A DNA stretch of 64,000 nt from Halomonas caseinilytica (GCF_001662305.1 NZ_BDEP01000016.1:310001-374000); one strand, 5' to 3'; counted from the first letter of the stretch, positions 40,376 to 49,833 are shown. Numbers and translations: made by a program. Notes: generated from the sequence alone by a model not told the origin.

Positions 40376-41272
40376 ATGACATCGGATCGTCGTGCCATCC
40401 TCTACGGCCTCGGTGCCGTGGGGTTGTGGTCCACGGTGGCCACTGCCTTCAAGGTGGCGCTTGGCTATATGTCGCCGCTGACCCTGATGTGGATCGCTTC
40501 ACTGGTCTCCTGGGCGGTGATCGGTGGGCTGGTGTGGCGTCGCGGTCAGTTTCCGGAGGCCCTGCGTCATGGTTGGCGCACCGCCGCCTGGGCCGGATTG
40601 ATGAATCCGGTGGCCTATTATCTGGTGCTGTTTGCGGCCTATGACCGGTTGCCGGGCCAGGAGGCCATGGCGCTCAACTACACCTGGGCGTTGACCATGG
40701 CGTTTCTCGCCGTGCCGATACTCGGCCAGCGGCTCACGCGCATGGACGTGCTGGCCGGCCTGATCGCCTATTCCGGCGTCTGGGTGATCGCTACCCGGGG
40801 TCGCGTTCTCGACGTGGATTTCGCCGATCCGCTGGGCGTCGGCCTGGCGCTGGTCTCGACGCTGATCTGGGCGTTGTACTGGTTGCTCAACACCCGCGAC
40901 CGGCGTTCACCACTGGTGGCGCAATGGCAGAACTTCAGCGTCGGCGTGCCGGTGCTCACCCTGATTCTGCTGATGGGCCCCGAGGTGGAGTGGGTCGGCG
41001 CTACCGGGCTTGCCGCGGGCATCTATGTAGGACTGTTCGAGATGGGCATTGCCTTCGTGTTCTGGCAACTAGCGATGCGCACGGTCTCGCGTACCGCCAG
41101 GATCTCCAACCTGATTTTCCTGTCGCCGCCGATATCGCTGGTGCTGCTGTTCTTCATCGTGGGCGAGCCGATCCTGCCCTCGACGCTGCTGGGGCTGGTG
41201 CTCATTCTCGGCGGACTCGGTCTGCAGCAACGGCAGAAGGCGCCGGTGGAACCTGCCGATGCACGGTCCTGA
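40376..41272 (+). CDS. EamA/RhaT-type drug/metabolite transporter
   Basis: This 298-residue protein has ten predicted membrane helices in two EamA repeats (about residues 8-140 and 150-290). Typical segments are 'LYGLGAVGLWSTVATAFKVA', 'NYTWALTMAFLAVPILGQRL' and 'SRTARISNLIFLSPPISLVL'. DMT exporters move amino acids, nucleosides or drugs; the substrate here is unknown. GGGAG lies seven bases before the ATG at 40376. The stop is three bases before the end of the convergent tesA gene. Confidence 0.85.
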   Translation: MTSDRRAILYGLGAVGLWSTVATAFKVALGYMSPLTLMWIASLVSWAVIGGLVWRRGQFPEALRHGWRTAAWAGLMNPVAYYLVLFAAYDRLPGQEAMALNYTWALTMAFLAVPILGQRLTRMDVLAGLIAYSGVWVIATRGRVLDVDFADPLGVGLALVSTLIWALYWLLNTRDRRSPLVAQWQNFSVGVPVLTLILLMGPEVEWVGATGLAAGIYVGLFEMGIAFVFWQLAMRTVSRTARISNLIFLSPPISLVLLFFIVGEPILPSTLLGLVLILGGLGLQQRQKAPVEPADARS

Positions 41273-41275
41273 GGC

Positions 41276-41962
41276 TCACTGCGGGCGGCTGGCGAGGTCG
41301 ATGCCGGAGGTTTCCAGCAGCGCGGCGAGCACCGGCCAGACGTTGTCGAGTATCTGAGGCTGGGCGGCGGCGGTGGGGTGAATGCCATCGTCCTGCATCA
41401 ATCCATCCTGCAGGGCCACGTCGTCGAGCAGGAAGGGAACGAGGGGAATGTCGTAGCGCTTCGCGAGCGCCGCGAAGGTGTCGCCGAAGGCCTCGCGATA
41501 GGCCTGGCCATAATTGGGCGGAATGTCGATGCCAAGCAGGGCCACCTCGGCGCCGGATGCCTGGCTGGCCTCGATCATGGCCGCCAGGTTGGCGCGCATC
41601 TGGCTGGGAGGCAGTCCTCTCAGACCGTCGTTACCGCCCAGCTCGAGCAGAACGATGTCCGGGTCGTGCTGTCTCAGCAACTCGGGTAGCCGCGCCTTGC
41701 CTCCGGCGGTGGTTTCGCCGCTGATGCTGGCGTTGACGACCCGGGCCTTGCCCGTCAGATGATCGGCCATCAAGCTGACCCAGCCGTCCTCGCGCTCGAT
41801 ACCATAGGCGGCGCTCAAGCTATCGCCCATCACCAGAATCAGGGGGCGAGGTGCCGCCATCATCGGCCCCGCGACCAGGCACAGTACCAGAGCCAGCCAG
41901 ACGAGCCGCAGGGGCTGCCAATGGGGGTTGCGAACTCGACCAACGGGGGAATGCTGCAGCAT
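41276..41962 (-). CDS. tesA: Multifunctional acyl-CoA thioesterase I/protease I/lysophospholipase (GDSL) TesA
   Basis: This 228-residue SGNH hydrolase has a long N-terminal region and signal peptide ending near MMAAPRP. Block I is 'LVMGDSLSAAYGI' (catalytic serine), block II the glycine in 'NASISGETTAGG', block III 'LELGGNDGLRG' (Asn) and block V 'DDGIHPTAAAQ' (Asp and His). It acts in the periplasm on acyl esters and thioesters. GAGGAG lies eight bases before the ATG. The start codon overlaps that of divergent ybbA within one CATG; the same gene pair is divergent in E. coli. Confidence 0.92.
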   Translation of the reverse strand: MLQHSPVGRVRNPHWQPLRLVWLALVLCLVAGPMMAAPRPLILVMGDSLSAAYGIEREDGWVSLMADHLTGKARVVNASISGETTAGGKARLPELLRQHDPDIVLLELGGNDGLRGLPPSQMRANLAAMIEASQASGAEVALLGIDIPPNYGQAYREAFGDTFAALAKRYDIPLVPFLLDDVALQDGLMQDDGIHPTAAAQPQILDNVWPVLAALLETSGIDLASRPQ

Positions 41963-42680
41963 GTCCAACTCCTCGCACGAGAATGCCCAGGTGCCGATTC
42001 TACACGCCGAGGGCCTGACCAAGCAGGTCGTCAGCGGCGAACGGCAATTGACCATCCTGCAGGAACTGAATCTCGCGGTACTTCCGGGGGAAAGCCTGGC
42101 CATCCTCGGTCAGAGCGGAGCGGGCAAGTCGACCCTGCTGGGTCTGCTGGCCGGGCTGGACGCCCCCAGCGCCGGCCAGCTCGCGATGTTCGGCCAGTCC
42201 CTAGGCGAACTGGATGAAGACGGCCGAGCCCGACTGCGCGCCGGACGGGTCGGGTTCGTGTTCCAGAACTTCCAGCTGTTGCCGACCCTGACGGCGCTGG
42301 AGAACGTGCTCATGCCGCTGGAACTCACGGCAGTGACGGATGCTGAGTCCCGAGCTCGGCGCTGGCTGGAGCGGGTCGGCCTCGGCGAGCGGCTCGAGCA
42401 TCTGCCCAAGCAGCTCTCGGGCGGCGAGCAGCAGCGCGTCGCCCTGGCTCGGGCCTTCGTCACGGGGGCTGAGCTGGTGTTCGCCGACGAGCCCACCGGC
42501 AATCTCGATCCCACGACCGGTGAGCGCATCATCGACACCCTGTTCGAGCTGAATCACGCCTCCGGGACCACCCTGGTGCTGGTGACCCACGACCATGCCC
42601 TGGCGCGGCGCTGCGATCGTTGCCTGCGTCTGGCGGAGGGGCAGCTCGTCGAGATGGCACGTGAAGAGGTCGGTGCATGA
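41961..42680 (+). CDS. ybbA: ABC transporter ATP-binding protein YbbA
   Basis: This 239-residue ATPase of the LolD/MacB class has Walker A '[20 protein letters not shown]' near residue 50, signature '[15 protein letters not shown]' and Walker B '[19 protein letters not shown]'. With the 854-residue permease YbbP encoded immediately after it (ATGA overlap), it forms a mechanotransmission-type ABC system. E. coli YbbAP, together with TesA, has been linked to handling of hydrophobic molecules. The start at 41961 is preceded by GGGGGA nine bases upstream and overlaps the tesA start codon. Confidence 0.93.
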   Translation: MSNSSHENAQVPILHAEGLTKQVVSGERQLTILQELNLAVLPGESLAILGQSGAGKSTLLGLLAGLDAPSAGQLAMFGQSLGELDEDGRARLRAGRVGFVFQNFQLLPTLTALENVLMPLELTAVTDAESRARRWLERVGLGERLEHLPKQLSGGEQQRVALARAFVTGAELVFADEPTGNLDPTTGERIIDTLFELNHASGTTLVLVTHDHALARRCDRCLRLAEGQLVEMAREEVGA

Positions 42681-45241
42681 GCGGGCGACTGCTGCGTCTT
42701 TCCTGGCGCGGGCTCAAGCGCGACCTGCGCTCCGGGGATGTGCGGGCCTTGTTCGTGGCGCTGGCGTTGGCGGTGGCTGCCTCGACGATGATCGGCTTCT
42801 TCCTCGATCGCCTGGATCGGGGACTGACGCGGCAGGCGGGCCAGTTGCTGGGTGGCGATGTGGTTCTGGAGCAGTCTCGCCCCTTCGAGGCCGAACTGCG
42901 CGAGACGCTGGAGGCGGCGGGGCTGACCCTGTCCGACCAGGTCGACATGGTGTCGATGGTCAGTCGGGGCGATGCCTTTCAATCGGTCAGCCTCAAGGCG
43001 GTGGACGATGTCTATCCGCATTACGGCGCTTCGCGCGTCTCGCGGGGCGGCAAGGTCGAGGAGGTGGCCGCCGGGCCGCCGCGTGGCGAGGTGTGGATCG
43101 CGCCCCGGCTGGCCATGCTGATGGATCTACAGAGCGGTGACAGCCTGCGGGTGGGAAGCGCCACCTTTCGTGTCGGTGCGGTGATCGAGCGGGAGGCCGA
43201 TCCTTCGGCCGGCTTCGGTAGCTTCAATCCGCGCCTGATGATGCATGTCGATGATCTGCCGGCCACCGGGCTGGTGCAGGAAGGCTCGCGCATCGAGTAC
43301 GAGTTGCTGGCCGCAGGGCCGGCGCAGGCTGTGGAGGAGGTTGCGCCGCTGCTCGAGCGATTGCGTGGCGAGGGCGTCGAGGTGCGGGATGTGCGCCAGG
43401 ACAGGCCCCGGCTGGGCAGCGCCCTGGCGCGTGCCGATCGCTACCTGAGCCTGGCAGGGCTGGCGGCGGTGCTGCTGGCCGGGGTCGCCGTGGCCATGGC
43501 GACGCGTCGCTATGTCGAGCGGCATCTGGACACCGCTGCCTTGCTGCGTTGCTTCGGTGCCAGCCAACGCGAGCTGGTGTGGATCTTCGTGCTGCAGCTC
43601 TTGTGGCTGGCCCTGGCGGCCTCGCTGCTCGGCGCCGTGCTGGGGCTGGCCGGACAGGCGGCGCTGTTGGCCCTGCTGGGGGCGGTCATGCCGATCGAGC
43701 TGCCGCCACCGGGGATCCTGCCGCTGGGCATGGGGATCTTCACCGCCCTGGCGGTGCTGATGGGCTTCGCCGGGCCGACCCTGCTGCGGCTGCGCCGCGT
43801 CAGCGCCCTGAAGGTGCTGCGCCGGGAACTCGACCCATTGCCAGCTTCGGCCTGGTGGGTCGTGACCGTGGCCGCCGGCGTGTTCGGTGGCCTGTTGTGG
43901 TTGTATTCCGGCGATGGCGTGCTGGCTCTGGGGCTGCTGGTCGGCGGGCTGGCGGCCTTGCTGGCGCTCTGGGGGCTGGGCGGTGTTCTACTGGCTTTGC
44001 TGGCCAGGCTCTGCGCGCACCTGCCACGTCAGGCGGCGCCTCATGATGGCTTGTGGCGGGCCTTGCGACTGGGCGGGCAGCAATTGGCACGGCGCCGTAC
44101 CGCCAGCCTAGGCCAGCTGCTGGCCTTCGCGACGGCACTGTTTGCCATGGGCATGATCGCCTTGGTACGTGGCGATCTGCTCGATACCTGGCGCGCTCAG
44201 TTGCCCGAGGACACGCCGAACCATTTCGCCATCAACATTCAACCTGCCGAGCGCGATGCCTTCGAGGCAGCGCTGGCCGGAACCGCCGATGCCCGCAGTG
44301 CACTTTATCCCATGGTGCGTGGGCGCATTACTGCCATCGACGGACAGCCGCCACTGGAGGCAGTTCCCGAGCAGGCGCGTGGCGACAACGTCTTGCGTCG
44401 CGAGCTCAATCTGACCTGGCGTGCCGATCTGCCGACCGGCAATCGGCTGGTGGCCGGCGACTGGTTCGCGCCGTCGGCATCAACGGCAGAAGGCTGGCTG
44501 GGAGCCGTTGCCGCCGACCCTGTCGCACCGATCTCGCTGGAGAGCGGGCTGGCCGAGCGCCTGGGGCTGACGCTCGGCGATACCATGACGTTCTCGATCG
44601 GCAGCGAAACGCTGCAAGGGCGCGTCGCCAGTTTGAGAGACCTGGATTGGGACAGTTTCCGACCCAACTTCTACGTCATCTTCCCGCCGGGCGTACTGGA
44701 GGACTTCGGCCACAGTTACATCACGGCGTTTCATCTCGATGGCGGCGAGCGCGAGTTGCTGCGCAATCTGGTGCGGGATTTTCCCGCCGTGACGCTGCTC
44801 GATGTCGAGTCGATCCTGTCGCGGGTCCGCGAGGTGCTCGATCAGGTGACGAGGGCGGTGGAGCTGGTACTGGTCTTCGTCTTGCTGGCCGGTGTCAGCG
44901 TTCTCTACGCCGCCCTGGTGGCCAGCATGCCGATGCGGGCGCACGAGGCCGGGCTGCTGCGTGTGTTCGGGGCCGGCAATCGGTTGCTGTCACGTATCCA
45001 GGGGGCCGAGTTCGCCCAGCAGGGGCTGGCCAGCGGCCTGTTGGCGGCCCTGCTGGTGGAACTGGCCGCCGCCGGGATCTACGTCGCCTGGCTGGATCTG
45101 GCGCCACGCTGGCATCCTGCCCTGTGGGGCTGGTTGCCGCTGGGCGGCGTCCTGCTGGTCGGGGGAATCGGCCAGTGGCTGTCGCGGGGGCTGAGGCGTC
45201 AGGCGCCGGCGGCGAGTCTCGGCCTGCTCGGGGAGACCTGA
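42677..45241 (+). CDS. ybbP: ABC transporter permease YbbP (FtsX/MacB-like)
   Basis: This 854-residue inner-membrane protein has an N-terminal helix (about residues 25-45) and a first periplasmic domain (about 50-250). A central cluster of helices in FtsX-like arrangement covers about 255-500, a second periplasmic domain about 505-700, and C-terminal helices about 705-845. Typical segments are 'ALALAVAASTMIGFFLDRLD', 'LLRCFGASQRELVWIFVLQL' and 'GLLRVFGAGNRLLSRIQGAE'; the last two are the paired FtsX motifs. It is the membrane partner of YbbA, with overlapping start and stop. Confidence 0.92.
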   Translation: MSGRLLRLSWRGLKRDLRSGDVRALFVALALAVAASTMIGFFLDRLDRGLTRQAGQLLGGDVVLEQSRPFEAELRETLEAAGLTLSDQVDMVSMVSRGDAFQSVSLKAVDDVYPHYGASRVSRGGKVEEVAAGPPRGEVWIAPRLAMLMDLQSGDSLRVGSATFRVGAVIEREADPSAGFGSFNPRLMMHVDDLPATGLVQEGSRIEYELLAAGPAQAVEEVAPLLERLRGEGVEVRDVRQDRPRLGSALARADRYLSLAGLAAVLLAGVAVAMATRRYVERHLDTAALLRCFGASQRELVWIFVLQLLWLALAASLLGAVLGLAGQAALLALLGAVMPIELPPPGILPLGMGIFTALAVLMGFAGPTLLRLRRVSALKVLRRELDPLPASAWWVVTVAAGVFGGLLWLYSGDGVLALGLLVGGLAALLALWGLGGVLLALLARLCAHLPRQAAPHDGLWRALRLGGQQLARRRTASLGQLLAFATALFAMGMIALVRGDLLDTWRAQLPEDTPNHFAINIQPAERDAFEAALAGTADARSALYPMVRGRITAIDGQPPLEAVPEQARGDNVLRRELNLTWRADLPTGNRLVAGDWFAPSASTAEGWLGAVAADPVAPISLESGLAERLGLTLGDTMTFSIGSETLQGRVASLRDLDWDSFRPNFYVIFPPGVLEDFGHSYITAFHLDGGERELLRNLVRDFPAVTLLDVESILSRVREVLDQVTRAVELVLVFVLLAGVSVLYAALVASMPMRAHEAGLLRVFGAGNRLLSRIQGAEFAQQGLASGLLAALLVELAAAGIYVAWLDLAPRWHPALWGWLPLGGVLLVGGIGQWLSRGLRRQAPAASLGLLGET

Positions 45242-45359
45242 GGTGTCGGCAAGGTGAACGCCGCATCACGCCAGCGTCGTCGAGATCATGCATACTCGGA
45301 ATTCGTGGCGCCGTCTGCGGGGTATCAACGGTGACAAATCACCAAAGGAGCTGGGTGCA

Positions 45360-46778
45360 ATGGAAAGAGGATTCATGCCGCGCAAGCGAGCTCGTGCCGT
45401 GGTATTGGGAGCATTGCTGCTGGCCTGTGCTGGACCTGCCCTGGCGGATGCCGAGAAGTTCGAGGCAGATCTGCGTGCCTTGTTCGCCGACCAGCCGGGA
45501 GAGCTGACTATCGGAGATATCTCCGAGAGCATGCTGGGCGGCGAGACCCGTACCGAGGACCTGGAGTACGTCAGTGACCGGGGCGGGCGAGTGCATGTCG
45601 ATCGCTATGTCGTCGAGGGGGATTACGATGATCCCGACCGAGTGGTCCTGGAGGGCCTGAGCGTCACCGACGGCCAGGCGGGGACGATTACCGCGCGCCG
45701 GCTGGTGGTCGTCGAGCCTTCTCGCCCGGTGCTTTCGCCCCGGGGTGTGCTGGCCGATGGGCTCGAGGCCGCCGAGCTGACGGCCGAAGGGCTGGTGATC
45801 GAGCGCAGCGGTCGCACCGTGCTCGGTACGGCCGGGGAGCGCGCGCGCAGCGTCACCAATCCTCGCCTGACGGTCGAGCGCTTGCATGCCAGGGATCTTG
45901 CCCAGGATACCATCGGCAGCCTGGAGGCAACCGATATCGCCGGCAGCGGCGAGTCATTCGGCGAGATCGGCGATGGCAAGTTCACGTTGGGCATCCTGAA
46001 CATCGAGGGATTGCGCGACCTGAAGAGCCAGGCCGAGGCGCGGGCCGACCGCATGGAGCTGAAGAATCTGAATATCGAGGCCCAGCGCCTGGCGGCGACG
46101 CTGGATCGCCTGCTGGTCGAGAGCGACATGTCGGATGGTGCCGGCGGCCTGTGGCTGGAATCGCTCGATCTTGATCTGGCGCGCATGATCGAGTTGGCGC
46201 CGGCCGAGAAGCGCACTCGTCTACGCATGATGAGCAATGTGCTCACCGGCGGCAGCGGTCAGCTTTCGCTCGATGCCGCCTTCGATGGGCAGTGGGAAGC
46301 GCTGGACGATACCCGGGCGATGCTGCTCGGCAAGAGCCGGGTGACCGCCGATGATGCCTTCCGCTGGACCTTCGACAGCGAGACCCCGGCCCGTCTGCCG
46401 GAAGGTGCGGATCCGGCGAGCTATTTTGCCGAGGTGGATGGTCTCGATGATGTCACCTTGCTGGGCGGCGAGGTCGAGACGACGTTGACCGATCTTGGTC
46501 TGTTCGGTCGTCTGCCGGCGGTGATCGCGACCAGCCAGAGCATGAGCGAGGATGAGTTCATGGCGCAGGCGCGTACCCAGGCCAAGGGACTCGGCAGCCT
46601 GTTCGGTCCGGAATTCGCCACACTGCTCGGTGGTCTGGTCGACATGATGGAAGGCAAGGCCAGTGAACTGGTCGTGCATTTCACCCTGCCGGAAGGCGAC
46701 GAGCAGGAACTGGACGCTCTGGCCGACGACCCGCTGGTGCTGCCGAGCAAGCTGTCGATGCAAGTGCACACCCGCTGA
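45360..46778 (+). CDS. Secreted protein of unknown function following ybbP
   Basis: This protein of about 472 residues has an N-terminal signal peptide (MERGFMPRKRARAVVLGALL, cleaved near 'AGPALADAEK'). The mature part is soluble and acidic, built of short strands with repeated patterns such as 'TAEGLVIERS', 'LEATDIAG', 'MELKNLNIEAQRLA' and 'VESDMSD'. This suggests a beta-rich repeat fold reminiscent of the AsmA/YdgA (DUF945) world, but I cannot assign it. AAGGAG precedes the ATG at 45360; an ATG at 45375 with AAGAGG is also possible. It lies 118 bp after ybbP. A periplasmic role linked to YbbAP-TesA is only an inference. Confidence 0.7.
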   Translation: MERGFMPRKRARAVVLGALLLACAGPALADAEKFEADLRALFADQPGELTIGDISESMLGGETRTEDLEYVSDRGGRVHVDRYVVEGDYDDPDRVVLEGLSVTDGQAGTITARRLVVVEPSRPVLSPRGVLADGLEAAELTAEGLVIERSGRTVLGTAGERARSVTNPRLTVERLHARDLAQDTIGSLEATDIAGSGESFGEIGDGKFTLGILNIEGLRDLKSQAEARADRMELKNLNIEAQRLAATLDRLLVESDMSDGAGGLWLESLDLDLARMIELAPAEKRTRLRMMSNVLTGGSGQLSLDAAFDGQWEALDDTRAMLLGKSRVTADDAFRWTFDSETPARLPEGADPASYFAEVDGLDDVTLLGGEVETTLTDLGLFGRLPAVIATSQSMSEDEFMAQARTQAKGLGSLFGPEFATLLGGLVDMMEGKASELVVHFTLPEGDEQELDALADDPLVLPSKLSMQVHTR

Positions 46779-46800
46779 CCGCGTGGAAGGTGCCTTCAGA

Positions 46801-46866
46801 ATTTCTCAAGCGCGCATGAGAAATGATGCGCTCAACCATGACGGCCTTTCATGTGAAAGCCGTCAT
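46801..46866. promoter_or_regulatory. Twin hairpins upstream of glyA
   Basis: The first is ATTTCTCA-AGCGCGCA-TGAGAAAT (46801-46824), a perfect 8-bp stem. The second, ATGACGGCCTTTC...GAAAGCCGTCAT (46838-46866), has a 12-bp stem with one bulged C and a 4-base loop. Neither is followed by a T-run. They lie 22-120 bp after the previous gene and 55 bp before the glyA ATG; a TATGAT box follows at about 46876. They could be operators or a structured leader. Confidence 0.45.
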
Positions 46867-46921
46867 GGGCTGGGGTATGATGAGCGCCTCCGATTTTCCC
46901 GTGATGCGAGGTCTTGCGCCG

Positions 46922-48187
46922 ATGTTCAGCCGTGATATGCAGATTGCCGGTTTCGATGATGCCCTGTTCGATGCGATGCAGAAGGAGAGCGCGCGTCAGG
47001 AGGCTCACATCGAGCTGATTGCCTCCGAGAACTACGCCAGCCCCCGGGTACTCGAAGCCCAGGGCAGCCAGCTGACCAACAAGTATGCGGAAGGCTATCC
47101 TGGCAAGCGCTACTACGGTGGCTGCGAGTATGTCGATGTCGTCGAGCAACTGGCCATCGACTACGCCAAGGAACTGTTCGGCGCCAGTTACGCCAACGTC
47201 CAGCCGCACTCCGGCTCCCAGGCCAACGGTGCCGTCTTCCAGGCCCTGGTCAAGCCGGGCGATACGGTGCTCGGCATGAGCCTGGACGCCGGTGGTCACC
47301 TGACCCACGGTGCCCGCCCCAACTTCTCCGGCAAGCACTACAATGCCGTGCAGTACGGCATCGACGAGAGCGGCCGCATCGACTATGACGAAGTCGCCAG
47401 GCTGGCGCGCGAACACCAGCCGAAGATGATCATCGCCGGCTTCTCTGCCTACTCGCAGATCATCGACTGGGCCCGTTTCCGCGAGATTGCCGATGAGGTC
47501 GGCGCCTATCTGCTGGTCGACATGGCCCACATCGCCGGCCTGGTGGCCGCCGGTGTCTATCCGAGCCCGATGGCCCATGCCCATGTGGTGACCACCACCA
47601 CCCACAAGACCCTGCGTGGCCCCCGCGGCGGCCTGATTCTCTCCAGCGAGAATGACCCCGAGATCGAGAAGAAGCTGCAGTCCGCTGTCTTCCCCGGCGG
47701 GCAGGGCGGTCCCCTGGAGCATGTCATTGCCGCCAAGGCGATCTGCTTCAAGGAGGCCATGGAGCCCGACTTCAAGGCCTATCAGCAGCAGGTGGTGAAG
47801 AACGCCCAGACGATGGCCAGCGTGTTCATCGAGCGCGGCTTTGATATCGTCTCTGGCGGCACCGAGGACCATCTCTTCCTGCTGTCGCTGGTCAAGCAGG
47901 GCCTGACCGGTAAGGACGCGGACGCCGCCCTGGGGCGTGCCCATATCACCGTCAACAAGAACGCCGTGCCGAACGACCCGCAGAGCCCCTTCGTGACCTC
48001 CGGGTTGCGCATTGGCACGCCGGCAGTGACCACTCGCGGCTTCGGCGAGACCGAGTGCCGCGAGCTGGCCGGCTGGATCTGCGATATCCTCGACGTCATG
48101 GTCAAGGGTGAAGACACGGCTGCCATCGAGGCCGAGGTGAAGGCCAAGGTTGAACAAGTGTGTGCTCGGCTGCCCGTATACCGGTAA
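46922..48187 (+). CDS. glyA: Serine hydroxymethyltransferase
   Basis: This 421-residue PLP enzyme converts serine and tetrahydrofolate to glycine and methylene-THF. It shows '[20 protein letters not shown]', '[20 protein letters not shown]', '[20 protein letters not shown]' and the PLP-lysine region '[18 protein letters not shown]'. The length matches E. coli GlyA (417). The ATG at 46922 is chosen because [12 protein letters not shown] matches known starts; in-frame ATGs further upstream would run through the hairpin region. It has its own terminator and borders the polysaccharide island. Confidence 0.96.
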   Translation: MFSRDMQIAGFDDALFDAMQKESARQEAHIELIASENYASPRVLEAQGSQLTNKYAEGYPGKRYYGGCEYVDVVEQLAIDYAKELFGASYANVQPHSGSQANGAVFQALVKPGDTVLGMSLDAGGHLTHGARPNFSGKHYNAVQYGIDESGRIDYDEVARLAREHQPKMIIAGFSAYSQIIDWARFREIADEVGAYLLVDMAHIAGLVAAGVYPSPMAHAHVVTTTTHKTLRGPRGGLILSSENDPEIEKKLQSAVFPGGQGGPLEHVIAAKAICFKEAMEPDFKAYQQQVVKNAQTMASVFIERGFDIVSGGTEDHLFLLSLVKQGLTGKDADAALGRAHITVNKNAVPNDPQSPFVTSGLRIGTPAVTTRGFGETECRELAGWICDILDVMVKGEDTAAIEAEVKAKVEQVCARLPVYR

Positions 48188-48211
48188 CAGTCTGTTAGAA
48201 AATGGTACCCT

Positions 48212-48240
48212 AAGACGCCCTGCTGGGCGTCTTTCTCGTT
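48212..48240 (+). terminator. Intrinsic terminator after glyA
   Basis: AAGACGCCC-TGCT-GGGCGTCTT followed by TCTCGTTTC. The nine-bp stem lies 24 bp after the glyA stop and separates glyA from the polysaccharide island. Confidence 0.85.
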
Positions 48241-48300
48241 TCAGGGTGCCCATTTGCCGGGTGTGCCTCGTGGCGAACCGAAGAAGACAGGGCGCCGTAC

Positions 48301-48413
48301 CCTGCCACCAGGCAGGGCTGCGGAACACCGGCAACCGGCGGCAACAGACAAGCTGGCACCGATGAGCGTCGGTGCTTTAAGGGTAAGAGATTCAGCCCGG
48401 AACAATCTCCGGG
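48301..48413 (+). ncRNA. Structured leader of the polysaccharide operon (serial hairpins)
   Basis: The 425 bp between the glyA terminator and wecB hold no gene. Three hairpins are seen: CCTGCC-ACCA-GGCAGG (48301-48316), GCACCGA-TGAGCG-TCGGTGC followed by TTT (48356-48375), and CCCGGA-ACAATC-TCCGGG (48396-48413). The last arm runs into the ops element. This resembles the JUMPstart leaders of enterobacterial surface-polysaccharide operons. The promoter itself cannot be placed. Confidence 0.5.
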
Positions 48414-48423
48414 CGGTAGCGTG
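48412..48423 (+). promoter_or_regulatory. ops element (RfaH recruitment site)
   Basis: GGCGGTAGCGTG is identical to the E. coli operon polarity suppressor core. RNA polymerase pauses there and RfaH loads onto the exposed non-template strand. It lies 242 bp before wecB, the usual position in the untranslated leader of a long polysaccharide operon, and is directly preceded by a hairpin. Confidence 0.82.
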
Positions 48424-48665
48424 CAAACCTGTGTTAGCTCTTGGGCTGAAGACGTCGTACTCGTTCGGGTATGGAAACTCAAAAGTCGGCGTTTATCCGT
48501 TTTTGTCGCTCCAATCTGCAGCAGCTTTTCGGTTGTCAAATGGCCTTGGAAAAAGCGACGGATATCAACGGCCAGCATTGCTCAATCAATTGCGTAACCA
48601 TCGAAGCTACAAGATGGTCCCATCCTTACTGAAAGTTTAGCCTCTAAGATAATATTCAACGAATT

Positions 48666-49790
48666 ATGCCTATCAAAACCTTGTGTGTATTCGGTACGCG
48701 CCCGGAGGCGATCAAGATGTCACCGCTGGCGCTGTCATTAGCCAATGATCAGCGCTTTGATGCAAAGGTATGCGTGACTGGGCAGCATCGCGAGATGCTT
48801 GATCAAGTACTGGATCTTTTTTCTCTTGCCCCCGATTACGATCTGAATATCATGAAGCCTGGCCAGGACCTCACAGACGTGACCACGGCCATTCTGCAGG
48901 GCATGAAAAGCGTACTGAGCGAGGTAAAGCCGGATATCGTACTGGTACATGGCGATACAGCGACCACTTTCGCCACTACCTTGGCTGCCTACTACCAGCA
49001 GATTCCCGTGGGACACGTGGAAGCCGGTCTGCGCACGGGAAACATCTACAGTCCTTGGCCCGAAGAAGCCAATCGCAAGCTCACCGGAGCCTTGGCCGAG
49101 CTGCACTTCGCGCCCACTGATCGCTCTAGGCAGAACCTCCTGGAGGAGGGTGTTGTCCCGACGAAGGTGCATGTCACCGGCAACACCGTGATTGATGCGC
49201 TACTGGATGTGGTTCGTAAACTCGAGGACAGCAGTCGCTTCCAACAACAGTTTTCCACACAGTTTGATTTCCTCGACGCTGATCGCAAGTTGATCTTGGT
49301 GACAGGACACCGACGAGAGAGTTTTGGTGGCGGTTTCGAGCGTATTTGCCAAGCGCTTCATGATACAGCAGTGAGCCATCCTGACTGTCAAATCGTCTAT
49401 CCGGTGCACTTGAACCCGAATGTACTAGGGCCGGTCAATCGGCTACTCTCGGACATCGACAATGTCCACTTGATTGAGCCTCTGGATTATCTGCCCTTCG
49501 TTTACTTGATGAACCGCGCCTATCTGATTCTGACTGATTCCGGCGGTATCCAAGAAGAAGCCCCGTCGCTTGGCAAACCGGTGCTGGTGATGCGAGAAAC
49601 AACTGAGCGTCCGGAAGCCATACAGGCTGGCACCGTAAAGCTCGTTGGAACTGATGTTGATAAGATTGTAGGTGAGCTAGATAGCTTACTCAAGAACAAG
49701 AAATCCTATGAAGCAATGAGCTATGCCCATAATCCATATGGTGATGGGAAAGCCTGTCAGAGGATCATGGAAGTACTGGCGAATCGGTAA
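48666..49790 (+). CDS. wecB: UDP-N-acetylglucosamine 2-epimerase (non-hydrolysing)
   Basis: This 374-residue enzyme interconverts UDP-GlcNAc and UDP-ManNAc. It shows '[17 protein letters not shown]', '[20 protein letters not shown]', '[20 protein letters not shown]', '[20 protein letters not shown]' and '[20 protein letters not shown]'. The length matches WecB (376). No clear ribosome-binding site precedes the ATG at 48666. It is the first gene after the ops leader. Its product is oxidised by WecC, encoded next. GC and codon use begin to drop in and after this gene compared with glyA. Confidence 0.95.
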   Translation: MPIKTLCVFGTRPEAIKMSPLALSLANDQRFDAKVCVTGQHREMLDQVLDLFSLAPDYDLNIMKPGQDLTDVTTAILQGMKSVLSEVKPDIVLVHGDTATTFATTLAAYYQQIPVGHVEAGLRTGNIYSPWPEEANRKLTGALAELHFAPTDRSRQNLLEEGVVPTKVHVTGNTVIDALLDVVRKLEDSSRFQQQFSTQFDFLDADRKLILVTGHRRESFGGGFERICQALHDTAVSHPDCQIVYPVHLNPNVLGPVNRLLSDIDNVHLIEPLDYLPFVYLMNRAYLILTDSGGIQEEAPSLGKPVLVMRETTERPEAIQAGTVKLVGTDVDKIVGELDSLLKNKKSYEAMSYAHNPYGDGKACQRIMEVLANR

Positions 49791-49833
49791 TTTTACTCCC
49801 CATTCATTAAAATAGTTGTCGAGAACTCGGTAA

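Noticed and set aside
46779..46921. Glycine riboswitch upstream of glyA
   Set aside because: The region is too short for a tandem aptamer, and the two hairpins do not show the conserved glycine aptamer core.
48241..48665. A small gene in the leader before wecB
   Set aside because: Frames there are Arg/Pro-rich and overlap the hairpins and the ops element; a leader RNA explains the stretch better.
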